Source: Candidatus Poribacteria bacterium
GTDB taxonomy: Bacteria; Poribacteria; WGA-4E; WGA-3G
DNA length: 39,212 bases
Reading direction: 5' to 3'
Assembly: GCA_022819945.1 (NCBI GenBank)
Contig: JAJEGI010000046.1
Location: 1 to 39,212, forward strand
The position numbers and the translations under genes were made by a program. The notes beneath the pieces are model-generated. The model was given only the letters and a program-made list of their open reading frames with translations. It did no database searches and had not been told where the DNA came from. This document shows, in pieces, positions 8,401-15,925 of this stretch. Numbering within the stretch: position 1 is the first letter of the stretch; each line of letters starts with the position of its first letter.

Positions 8401-10541
8401 GATTAAAAAACCTTATTGGCTTAGGTGCTTGGGAAACCTCTATAGAAGACCTATCACCACTTGCAGGGCTAACGAAATTGAGATGGTTAGACTTTGGTCG
8501 TACTCCTATATCTAATCTGTCTGCTTTAGCAGACTTAACAACTCTGAAAAAACTGGAATTTTACGCATGCGGCATAAAAGACATATCACCACTATCGAAA
8601 TTAACAGGGTTAACAGAGCTGCGCCTTGGAGGCAACAGACTATCGGATGCATCGCCTGTTATCGGGTTAATCAACTTGGAAGTTTTAGACATTCACCATG
8701 GTGCTCTATCTGACTTATCTCCACTGGCAGGGTTAACGAACTTGAAAGAACTAAATTTATACGACAATAGGTCTATATCCGATTTATCCCCACTTAGAGA
8801 CTTAACAAAGTTGACATTTCTTCATCTTCATCGAAACATAATTTCAGACGTATCTCCCTTAAAAGGTTTAAGCTACTTGGAAGAATTAGTCCTTCGCGAT
8901 AACTTAATATCAGACATCTCTCCTTTGAAAGAATTATCAGTATTCTCGGATATTAATTGGGTCAACAACCCAGGATCCGCTACAGAGGGACCGAAAATAG
9001 AGGGTCCCTGGACTTGGATGATAGTTCCAGCAGTAAATCTTGACAAAGATTGGTTAGATGTAGCAAGTGGTGGTCAAGTGACGGAACAGAAAATTGCTAC
9101 CTATGGCGCAAGACCTGGTAGTCTTGTTGGCAACAGAATGTGGACAGCCAGCAAAATTGGTCATCGTTCTCGGAACATTAGTGATATGCTTGAATCTATC
9201 GGAGAGGAAAATACCAGCAACCACGCCATCTACGGTTCCATTATCCTAGAATCACCATCAAAACAGAAAACAACTATGCTTCAAGGGAGCAATGGCTTGG
9301 TAAAAATCTGGCTCAACGGCGACTTGGTTCATAAGGACATATCAACAAAGGGATGGCCGTACAATTACGAAAAGTTTTTCCCTGTCACCTTGAAACAGGG
9401 AGCAAATGTGTTGTTAGTTGCTATTCAAACCAAGTATACCGATCTCAGTGGCTTTTTCGGTTTTGAAGAAGGCACCGAATATAGCGTCGTCAACCCCCGT
9501 GTTGGCTACACCTTCTCTGATTCTAAAATCCATACTGGTGATACTTTCACCCTCAACTTCAAAGCAGAAAATGTAATTCATTTAGCAGGCTGGCAATTTG
9601 ATATTTCTTTCGATCCTGCTGCACTCGAAGCCGTTGAAGTCAACGAAGGCGATTTTCTCAAAACAGATGGCGGAACTACCTTCTTTCAGGAAGGGACGAT
9701 TGATAACACGACTGGCAAAATTACAGGTCTTAATGCAACACGTTTCAACGAGGACGGTGTCACGGGGTCAGGCACGTTGCTGTCAGTAATGTTCTTAGCC
9801 AAAGCGGAAGGTGAAACCCAATTGACACTAAACAACTTCCAATTGGGATCAACAGCAGGTGAACCCATTGCTGCAGCCCCTCCCGAGATTGTCATCACTA
9901 TTGAAGGACAACTCGTTACTGGAGATGTGAACAGGGACGGACATGTCAACGTTCTGGATATGATCCTCGTTTCCCGACACTTCGGAGAAGATGCGTCCGT
10001 CAACCCACAAGCAGACGTAAATCGAGATGGCGTTATCAACATCCAAGACCTCATCCTCGTCTCACAACACCTCGGCGAATCAACCGACGCTGCAGCACCT
10101 TCCGTTATTGCTGCAATAAGCAACGGAGAACTAACGCCTGCGATGATACGAGCATGGATAGCACAGGCACAAGTAACAGACGACGGATCGCTTGCTTTCC
10201 AACAAGGCATCGCCAATCTTGAACGGCTCTTGGCACTGTTCATCCCAGAAGAGACGGCTTTACTTCACAACTACCCAAATCCGTTCAACCCAGAGACGTG
10301 GATCCCGTATCAGTTAGCAAAGCCAGCAGAGGTGACGTTAACGATCTATGCTGCAAACGGGGCAATCGTCCGAACTTTAGAATTAGGACATCAACCCGCT
10401 GGCATCTATCAGTACCGAAGCCGTGCAGCGCATTGGGATGGAAGAAACGATCTCGGTGAATCTGTGGCGAGTGGTATCTATTTCTATACACTCACTGCAG
10501 GCGACTTTAACGCTACCCGAAAAATGTTAATAAGGAAATAA
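5469..10541 (+). CDS. Giant exported multidomain protein: c-type haem region, two LRR arrays, cohesin-like, dockerin, C-terminal sorting-like domain
   Basis: GTG5469 is chosen because AGGAG (5457-5461) lies 7 nt upstream; the TTG at 5463 is too close to that site. Domains in order: signal peptide (1-25); a planctomycete-type cytochrome c region with haem motif CLNCH (38-42) and a second CIGCH (403-407); two internalin-like leucine-rich arrays of 22-residue units (about 624-890 and 940-1164), each preceded by an IPDxxLRAxIxxxLGK cap; a beta-sandwich-like segment (1173-1335); a cohesin-like domain (1340-1478, WQFDISFDPAALEAVEV); a type I-like dockerin pair (DVNRDGHVNVLD, DVNRDGVINIQD); and a FlgD/T9SS-type end domain (NYPNPFNPETWIPY to the C-terminus). 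It is probably a cell-surface or periplasmic protein that binds Ca2+, haem and partner proteins. The function is unknown. Confidence 0.9.
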   Translation: MKSGKYCLLIILACIGFATADAQENLAQEVYTIFEQSCLNCHGESGAYKDELLIERTALVDTGVIIPGDPENSEFYKRLLGPTENGAQMPLNLPPLSQEAVETIALWITTSAPDWNVQYDINFITTDAMLDTIQTHLNSLDPFDRPSARYFTMTHLHNAGESPETLNDYRIALSKLINSLSWRREITNPRPIDEAQTIFHIDLRRYEWNTRIDVWPYIEQAYPYNIVFDPETQAGLLEKLTQLQTETGSTVPYVHVDWFLATTSLPPLYHDILGLPQTDSALETQLEVDVENNIRHAPGINVWRAGFNDSGVSLNNRVVERHTSRYGAYWKSYDFAGNLESQHIFTHPLDFTHDGGEIIFNLPNGLQAYFLVDANGSRLNDAPIDIVSNPAASDPTVRNGLSCIGCHTQGMKKFKDSVRAAIEQVENPPYNKEQALRLYPEQSVLDELLQKDTLMFQQALEKIGGPFADEASRQQFFKRHENEPVQRFHEAFQAPLDASHAAAAVGLETAEFLTQIREKQSLKNLGLQTLTVVNGTVKRDAWTSNFDDVISALNTPDSTLPPIVQRPEIIPGAGVHIPDPNLRAVIEAELGKTAEDVITVEDMERFTHLDARNYDEPRKENISNLIGLEFAKNLSFLHIGGNSVSDLSPLAGLTKLDFLDAEGNLISDLSPLKGLTRLSGLILTDNLISNILPLKGLTNLEALRVNRNSISDFSPITNLTRLKEIWISDSTLSDLTLLVGLVNLEGIHAWDVPIEDLSPLTGLTKLRWLDFGRTPISDLAPLANLTNLRKLTFYDCDIENLSDLEGLTELIHIKMPHNTISDLSPLESAIRLTYLELGNNEISDISALEKLTNLAILWIDNNNISDISPLAELTNLEELNLRNNPITDFSPLEALFKNTDILFDVIIPDASLRAAIAETLGKENADTVPITLEEMTTLTTLRVSNRDIKNLKGIEHAINLEELWISKNPISDLSPLIGLKNLIGLGAWETSIEDLSPLAGLTKLRWLDFGRTPISNLSALADLTTLKKLEFYACGIKDISPLSKLTGLTELRLGGNRLSDASPVIGLINLEVLDIHHGALSDLSPLAGLTNLKELNLYDNRSISDLSPLRDLTKLTFLHLHRNIISDVSPLKGLSYLEELVLRDNLISDISPLKELSVFSDINWVNNPGSATEGPKIEGPWTWMIVPAVNLDKDWLDVASGGQVTEQKIATYGARPGSLVGNRMWTASKIGHRSRNISDMLESIGEENTSNHAIYGSIILESPSKQKTTMLQGSNGLVKIWLNGDLVHKDISTKGWPYNYEKFFPVTLKQGANVLLVAIQTKYTDLSGFFGFEEGTEYSVVNPRVGYTFSDSKIHTGDTFTLNFKAENVIHLAGWQFDISFDPAALEAVEVNEGDFLKTDGGTTFFQEGTIDNTTGKITGLNATRFNEDGVTGSGTLLSVMFLAKAEGETQLTLNNFQLGSTAGEPIAAAPPEIVITIEGQLVTGDVNRDGHVNVLDMILVSRHFGEDASVNPQADVNRDGVINIQDLILVSQHLGESTDAAAPSVIAAISNGELTPAMIRAWIAQAQVTDDGSLAFQQGIANLERLLALFIPEETALLHNYPNPFNPETWIPYQLAKPAEVTLTIYAANGAIVRTLELGHQPAGIYQYRSRAAHWDGRNDLGESVASGIYFYTLTAGDFNATRKMLIRK

Positions 10542-10663
10542 CACGAACGAATTAGTAGCCGGCTGTCAGTTTTCAGTTAAAGAGATGGACTGTAGCAGTA
10601 ACAGATACTTTCACTACTACAAAATGTAACTGATAACTGGTAACTACTAAAGGAGATAGCACG

Positions 10664-11371
10664 ATGAAAAAAAGAATAGGCTCTGCCCCGACACTCGTCT
10701 ATCCCGAATCAGATGGAGAACCGATGGCAGAAACGCCGAAACACCAGCAAGTGATGATAGATTGCATGGATATCCTGCGAAGCCATTTCCGCGGGGTTGT
10801 AGATGTGTATATCGCTGGCAACATGCTCCTGTATTACGAAGAAGGGAATCCTCGGAAGAGCATCTCCCCGGATGTGTTCATGGTTCGCGGGCTGTCAAAA
10901 AAAGAGCTCCGAACCTATAAAACGTGGGAACAGCCATCCACGCTTGATTTTGTGTTAGAAGTTGCGAGTCCGAGTACGTATGCGAAAGAGTTCAACGAGA
11001 AAATGGAGATTTACGCCAAGATTCTGCGAGTCAAAGAGTATTGCATCTACGATCCATACCATGAAATTCAGCCGTCCTTCGTCGGATTTCGGCTTGTAGG
11101 AGATATGTATAAAGAAATAGCGTTTGTAGAGGGTAGGCTTCCATCTGAGACGTTAGGTTTGGAGTTAGGTGAGCGTGATGGCGTGCTGCGGTTGTATGAT
11201 CCAGTCACCGAGATGTGGTTGGGTACCTCTCCGGAGCGCGTAGATGAAGCGAATGCACGCGCCTCTGAAGCGGAGAATCGCGCATCTGAAGAAGCACGCG
11301 CACGGCAGGAAGCAGAAGCCGAGCTCGAAAAACTACGCGCAGCCCTTCAACGTCTACAAAGTTCCGAATAA
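10664..11371 (+). CDS. Uma2-family (DUF820) putative nuclease with coiled-coil tail, copy 2
   Basis: This is a paralogue of the gene at 4709. The ribosome-binding region (AAAGGAGATAGCACG before ATG) and the first ~30 residues are almost identical. Residues ~30-58 differ strongly (TPKHQQVMIDCMDILRSHF here), and identity is high again from YYEEGNPRK to the end of the fold. The same candidate residues are present (SPDVFMV, FVLEVASPSTYAKEFNEKM, KEYCIYDPYHE). The coiled-coil tail is one repeat block shorter than in copy 1. The two copies flank the giant surface-protein gene. The intergenic region before it (10542-10663) holds degenerate TAACTG-type repeats and no other gene. Confidence 0.87.
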   Translation: MKKRIGSAPTLVYPESDGEPMAETPKHQQVMIDCMDILRSHFRGVVDVYIAGNMLLYYEEGNPRKSISPDVFMVRGLSKKELRTYKTWEQPSTLDFVLEVASPSTYAKEFNEKMEIYAKILRVKEYCIYDPYHEIQPSFVGFRLVGDMYKEIAFVEGRLPSETLGLELGERDGVLRLYDPVTEMWLGTSPERVDEANARASEAENRASEEARARQEAEAELEKLRAALQRLQSSE

Positions 11372-11481
11372 CCCATGCCAACAGATGCACTCGCTGCTAC
11401 CACGAAGTGCTATCTATTCTATCAGAAAAAGATTTTCCTTCTGACAACCGATAACTAACAACTAAAACAGGAGTCAACCCT

Positions 11482-13074
11482 ATGAACGAAAACCAAGAAG
11501 AAAAGAAACCAAAAGTAAGTCTCGGCCTACTCTACGGAATTATCATCGCCATTGTTGCTGGGGCGATCATCGGCGGTTACGCGCCAGACTTCGCAGTCCA
11601 CACAACGATACTCGGTGAGGTCTTCTTAAACCTACTGAAAATGATAGTCGTCCCGCTCGTTGTCTTGTCGATGATCGTCGGCATAACGAATTTAGGCGAC
11701 ATCCGCAACATCGGCTCCATCGGCGGACGAACCGTCCTATATTATATGGCGACAACCGCTATCTCCGTTATCATCGGGATGATTCTTGTGAACATCATCT
11801 CGCCGGGAAAAGGGTTATCACAAGGTGAAGAACGACCCGATCTGAGTTACACATTGTCCGGCACCGAGTTGCTCACTGTTGAGTTAAGCGGAGAATTCAA
11901 TCGTACCTACAACAATAAATACGTTATAACGCTCACCGATCAGAACGTACAGGGTGAAATCGAAACAATTTCCGGGACAACTGCTACGGTAGATGCCTGG
12001 CACCCGCTATCCAAGGATGCACGTTACGTTACAACAGAGGGCGGAGAACGCTTGTTGTTCATTGACGGTCAACTTGTGGCGATAGAACCTCGAAACACTG
12101 GCACTGGCGTTAACATCAATCTACCTATTGCTACAAGCGTGTCCGGTAAAATGGAAAAGACGATGGGCAGCACCATCAAAGAGGTGTTCCTCGGCAACGA
12201 AGAGACCGGCAAAGAAGGGATGATCCCGTCAAACGTCTTCAAAGCCATGGTGCATACCGACATTCTGCCTTTAATCTTTTTCTCACTCCTCATCGGTGCC
12301 GCCTTGTCTATGCTCGGGGACATTGGCAAACCTGTTGTCGCTGTGATTTCGGGACTCAATGAGGCGGTGATGAAACTCGTTCACTGGATCATGTACGTCG
12401 CGCCCCTCGGTATCTTCGGTTTAATCGCAGGTAGGATTGGCGAGGCGAAGGGATTCGCAGGGTTCTGGCCCGAACTCGTCGCCGTGGGTAAGTATAGCGC
12501 GACTGTCGTCTTAGGACTCGGTGTACACGGTGCTATCGCTTTACCGATACTGCTGCTGTTGCTTGCACGCAGAAATCCGTTGAACTACTTCAAAGGCATG
12601 GCAACCGCTTTACTCAACGCCTTCTCGACAGCAAGCTCAAGCGCAACGCTGCCGCTAACGATGGAAGGTGTCGAGAATCAGAACGGTGTCTCCAGTCGTA
12701 CCTCCAGTTTCGTGCTTCCTTTAGGCGCAACCATTAACATGGATGGCACGGCACTCTATGAGGCAGTCGCTGTCATGTTCATTGCACAGGTTTATGCGAT
12801 AAACATGGATCCAGCGCAACAGGTGGTTGTTGTGCTTACCGCAACATTGGCGGCTATCGGCGCGGCAGGGATTCCAGAAGCAGGACTTGTTACGATGGTT
12901 ATCGTGCTGAGAGCCGTGGATCTCCCAGTTGAGGGGATTACGCTTATTCTCTCTATCGACTGGTTGCTTGACAGATTCCGTACCACAGTTAACGTCTGGG
13001 GTGACAGCATCGGCGCAGGCGTAATTGAAGCGTATGAATCCAGAGATTCAGCCGAAGCTCCAGCAACATCGTAA
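11482..13074 (+). CDS. Dicarboxylate/amino acid:cation symporter (DAACS, GltP/DctA-like) with enlarged TM3-TM4 loop
   Basis: This is an inner-membrane secondary transporter importing acidic amino acids or C4-dicarboxylates with Na+ or H+. Family signatures are the serine-rich re-entrant loop (ASSSATLPLTM), the cation site ATINMDGTALYE, AAIGAAGIPEAG and the C-terminal DWLLDRFRTTVNVWGDS. At 530 residues it is about 90-100 longer than usual. The excess is a polar, beta-rich segment at about residues 115-235 between helices 3 and 4, where GltPh-type proteins have a shorter loop. AGGAG lies 8 nt before the ATG. Substrate specificity cannot be read from the sequence. Confidence 0.93.
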   Translation: MNENQEEKKPKVSLGLLYGIIIAIVAGAIIGGYAPDFAVHTTILGEVFLNLLKMIVVPLVVLSMIVGITNLGDIRNIGSIGGRTVLYYMATTAISVIIGMILVNIISPGKGLSQGEERPDLSYTLSGTELLTVELSGEFNRTYNNKYVITLTDQNVQGEIETISGTTATVDAWHPLSKDARYVTTEGGERLLFIDGQLVAIEPRNTGTGVNINLPIATSVSGKMEKTMGSTIKEVFLGNEETGKEGMIPSNVFKAMVHTDILPLIFFSLLIGAALSMLGDIGKPVVAVISGLNEAVMKLVHWIMYVAPLGIFGLIAGRIGEAKGFAGFWPELVAVGKYSATVVLGLGVHGAIALPILLLLLARRNPLNYFKGMATALLNAFSTASSSATLPLTMEGVENQNGVSSRTSSFVLPLGATINMDGTALYEAVAVMFIAQVYAINMDPAQQVVVVLTATLAAIGAAGIPEAGLVTMVIVLRAVDLPVEGITLILSIDWLLDRFRTTVNVWGDSIGAGVIEAYESRDSAEAPATS

Positions 13075-13093
13075 TTAGTTTTCAGACGAATGA

Positions 13094-13180
13094 TTGTAAG
13101 TTATTGGTTAAGAGGGACACGTAACGCAATCAAAAACCTCTTAACTTATAACTTATAACTTATAACTTATAACTTACAAC
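13094..13180. repeat. Inverted repeat with heptamer tandem expansion
   Basis: The left arm (13094-13115: TTGTAAGTTATTGGTTAAGA, then GG) is largely the reverse complement of the right side (CCTCTTAACTTA from 13137, ending ATAACTTACAA). The right side contains four perfect AACTTAT heptamers and one AACTTAC (13143-13177). The structure lies directly upstream of the AI-2E-type permease gene, which has no clear Shine-Dalgarno sequence. Confidence 0.7.
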
Positions 13181-13189
13181 CACAACACA

Positions 13190-15514
13190 ATGAACACCCA
13201 AAACGAAACGACCCCGCAGCAACCCACACTCAGTGGTGCAACAATTCTCGCAATCATCAGCGTCGTACTCGCTGCTGGATGGATCGCTTTTGCTTACTAT
13301 ACAGGCAACGGTCCCGAAAGCAATCGGATGCTACTACATCCGATCATCCCCATACTGCTGATTGTGTTGCTCACACGTATCTACCGCTGGATTGACATCA
13401 GAAGTATTGTCATCTTGGAAATAGTGATGATAAGTCTCTGGATTTTTACGCGCTTGTTAGATGTATTGATGCCTTTCATTTTGGGGTTCTGTTTCGCCTA
13501 CATCTTCAGATTTCTTTGGAATGCGCTCCCCTTCAAAAAGCAATATCAACGCGGCATCGCAACCACTCTGATTGTGTTTGTCTGTGGCGGTGTGCTTTTC
13601 TATACCGGCAAACAAGTTAGCAGACAAGCCAGCCAGATGGGGGCTGGCTTGCTGAAGTTTTACCACGAAATTGTTTTGCCGTATGCTGTCGGTGAGACTT
13701 TTAACGCAGTCGCCATCAGCATTAACTCGACCTCTGATGAAGCCGAGAGAAACAATGAAGATTCGACGACAGAAACATTCTATCTCGGCACGAATCATGG
13801 GATTTATGAAATGCGAGCAGACACTGAAGGGAAACTCTCGTCTATCGCGCCTATCGGTATTACCAACGGTGCGCTTCTCGGCAAATCGATACAAACACTC
13901 ACTGCAAGTGAAAACATTATCTACGCTGGCACGCAAAGTGGTTTATATCGCTACTATAAGACACCCCCCGCTGACGAAAACGACGCAAAGCTAACACAAG
14001 TGTGGCACAAAGTGGAAGACACCCCCTTCGATACACTTTCCGTCCAAGCCGTCAACGTTCCACGCTGGGATGACACACAGGTTTACGTCGGGACACAGAC
14101 AGGACTTTACGCGAGTAACAACGCAGGCGAAACATGGAATTCGGTCGCACCTAACATTTACAACGACAGGTCCGTTGTTAGTATCATCTCTACTACAGAT
14201 ACCAATGGTGATCGCGTAACTTACGTCGCCAGTATAGGACAAATTGACGCGGAGATTCCTTTGGAACAAAAGGAAACCGAAACTACAGCAGCGGAAATTG
14301 ATACGGCTCCTTCAGAACAGTCAGAACAGTCAGACACCACGTCTACGGTGCGGAAAACCGAAACGGAAACCGCTTTACAACAGACGAACATCGCACCTAT
14401 AACCACAACAGTGCATTGGTATCTGGAAGGCTCTTCTCTCGGATGGGAGGAACTCCCTTCAATAGAACAGGTGGTTTATGCGCTCGCAGGCGGCGATGAA
14501 ACAACAGGAGAGACAAATAGAACTTCACAAACCTCCAATATCGAATTATATGCTAATACCCGCAACGGACTCCATGGATGGAATAGTCTTCATGGCTGGC
14601 AAAAAATGGAGAGAACACCTGTAATTTCGGGAACACCAGCAACCCCACTCTTAGCCTCCGCACCGTCTGGGGTATACGTTGGCAACAACACTGCTATCTG
14701 GCATCGCGCCACTACTGCCACTAAATGGCGACGGTTTACCACATATAAGGAAGGCCTTAGCCATGCTTATAAGGATCAGCCGATTGTTGAACAGGTAAAA
14801 TCCTATTTGACTGAAAGGATACCGACAATTGCCCAAACCGGTAGTGAGGCAGTGAAAGAAGGATTCCAGTTCGCAGGTTCGATCGCTTTTGGGTTCGGCG
14901 GATTTATAGCCACGGTATCCCTCGCTTTAATCGTGTTTGTCTATGCAAACCAATCATTTGACAACTATTTCAGAAGCTTCCTTACGCTTGTACCTGATCC
15001 ACACCGTGAAATCGCCAAGACCTATTTGCGCGAAGTTGATAAGAATCTACAAGAATTTCTAAAAGGACTCGTCACAGTTATCACAATTGTCTCAATAATT
15101 TCCTCCATTGCTTACAGTATCATAGGGGTGCCGTTCGCCTTAGTTATCGGTATACTTGCAGGGATTTGCAACGCTATACCAACATTTGGTCCCTTTATTG
15201 GCGGTGCTTTCGCGTTTATAGCGATGCTGATGGGACTGGCAGCTGGGGACTTCGGGATAATTGATTTTCTCGTCCGCTGTGCATTTGTGTTAGGGGCTAT
15301 CCTCGGTATTCAGGCAATTGACAATTCGCTCATTTCTCCGAAAATCATGAGCGATGCTATTGATGTAGACCCATTGCTGATTATGTTCGCTGTCATTGTC
15401 GGTGCAGCCGTACTCGGTTTTTGGGGTGTATTGCTTGCAATTCCTACCATTGTTGTGATAAAATCAGTTGTTGCCGTTTCTAACGACAGAGCGACGCTTG
15501 GAAAGCAACCCTAA
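13190..15514 (+). CDS. AI-2E-type permease (PF01594-like) carrying a large beta-propeller-like insert
   Basis: The C-terminal 230 residues are a classic AI-2E transporter domain (YLREVDKNLQEFLKG, GVPFALVIGILAGICNAIPTF, GPFIGG, DNSLISPKIM). The N-terminal helices of the family occupy about residues 10-160. Usual members have about 350 residues; this one has 774 because about 350 residues (about 175-520) are inserted in the loop before the second half. The insert contains blade-like repeats (YLGTNHGIYEM, IYAGTQSGLYRYY, VYVGTQTGLYASNNAGETW, VYVGNNTAIW), one with an Asp-box-like SNNAGETW, and a Thr/Glu-rich linker. The insert should face outside the membrane. Family members export AI-2, Na+/H+ or other solutes, so the substrate is not known. 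The start lacks an obvious ribosome-binding site. Confidence 0.88.
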   Translation: MNTQNETTPQQPTLSGATILAIISVVLAAGWIAFAYYTGNGPESNRMLLHPIIPILLIVLLTRIYRWIDIRSIVILEIVMISLWIFTRLLDVLMPFILGFCFAYIFRFLWNALPFKKQYQRGIATTLIVFVCGGVLFYTGKQVSRQASQMGAGLLKFYHEIVLPYAVGETFNAVAISINSTSDEAERNNEDSTTETFYLGTNHGIYEMRADTEGKLSSIAPIGITNGALLGKSIQTLTASENIIYAGTQSGLYRYYKTPPADENDAKLTQVWHKVEDTPFDTLSVQAVNVPRWDDTQVYVGTQTGLYASNNAGETWNSVAPNIYNDRSVVSIISTTDTNGDRVTYVASIGQIDAEIPLEQKETETTAAEIDTAPSEQSEQSDTTSTVRKTETETALQQTNIAPITTTVHWYLEGSSLGWEELPSIEQVVYALAGGDETTGETNRTSQTSNIELYANTRNGLHGWNSLHGWQKMERTPVISGTPATPLLASAPSGVYVGNNTAIWHRATTATKWRRFTTYKEGLSHAYKDQPIVEQVKSYLTERIPTIAQTGSEAVKEGFQFAGSIAFGFGGFIATVSLALIVFVYANQSFDNYFRSFLTLVPDPHREIAKTYLREVDKNLQEFLKGLVTVITIVSIISSIAYSIIGVPFALVIGILAGICNAIPTFGPFIGGAFAFIAMLMGLAAGDFGIIDFLVRCAFVLGAILGIQAIDNSLISPKIMSDAIDVDPLLIMFAVIVGAAVLGFWGVLLAIPTIVVIKSVVAVSNDRATLGKQP

Positions 15515-15572
15515 TTGCTACTTCACTTTTTTAGATATTGGGTTTCTGCTCCGATTTGTCCGAAGTTATTAG

Positions 15573-15779
15573 TTTAGGACTTACGCAATTTGCTGATGCG
15601 TATCTACGGTCCGCACGCCGCAGGGTTTACGCAGATAGGCGATGAATCGCCTGACTACAAACAGATATCCCTTGGAAATACACGTGTTTTCTGAAAGCAG
15701 TCCCGTTCGGAGTAGCACAATTTTGCGGCGTACTCGCCCAAATGCGACGTGCATTATTGCGCTTTGCGTAAGTTCTAAA
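15573..15779. mobile_element. MITE-like element with 16-bp terminal inverted repeats
   Basis: TTTAGGACTTACGCAA (15573-15588) and TTGCGTAAGTTCTAAA (15764-15779) are inverted copies with one mismatch, enclosing 175 bp without an ORF of note. Inside are a small palindrome (AGGCGAT GA ATCGCCT, about 15637-15652) and, near the right end, a copy of the 32-bp micro-repeat (15724-15755). This explains most of the 411-bp gap before der. No transposase is present, so the element would be non-autonomous. Confidence 0.65.
15724..15755 (+). repeat. 32-bp micro-repeat, copy 1
   Basis: The repeat begins TGCGGCGTACTCGCCC and ends AAATGCGACGTGCATT. It contains two mini-hairpins: GGCG-TACT-CGCC and AATGC-GACGT-GCATT. 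Three other copies are in the window (19798, 24320, 26346). This copy lies within the MITE-like element. Confidence 0.75.
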
Positions 15780-15876
15780 AAACAAAAACGTAGTCCGTAA
15801 TGTAATCGAGGTGTTTTTGCTTGGGTGTTTCTTCTAGGTCTACGAAATGAAACTCCAAGGCACCGACTCGCCTCAC

Positions 15877-15920
15877 CGAACCGCAAGGAAATATAAAAAA
15901 ACGAACCGCAAGGAAATATA
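15877..15920 (+). repeat. 25-bp tandem duplication containing the der ribosome-binding site
   Basis: CGAACCGCAAGGAAATATA occurs at 15877-15895 and again at 15902-15920, so the AAGGA sequence that serves der is present twice. The proximal AAGGA is about 11 nt from the der ATG. Confidence 0.75.
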
Positions 15921-15925
15921 TAAAC

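Noticed and set aside
9686..10243. 185-residue minus-strand ORF
   Set aside because: Antisense to the cohesin/dockerin part of the giant protein; composition reflects the opposite strand.
15724..15755. 32-bp micro-repeat as an integron attC site or tRNA fragment
   Set aside because: No attC-type core boxes, integrase or cassette arrangement, and the sequence does not fold as a tRNA arm set.
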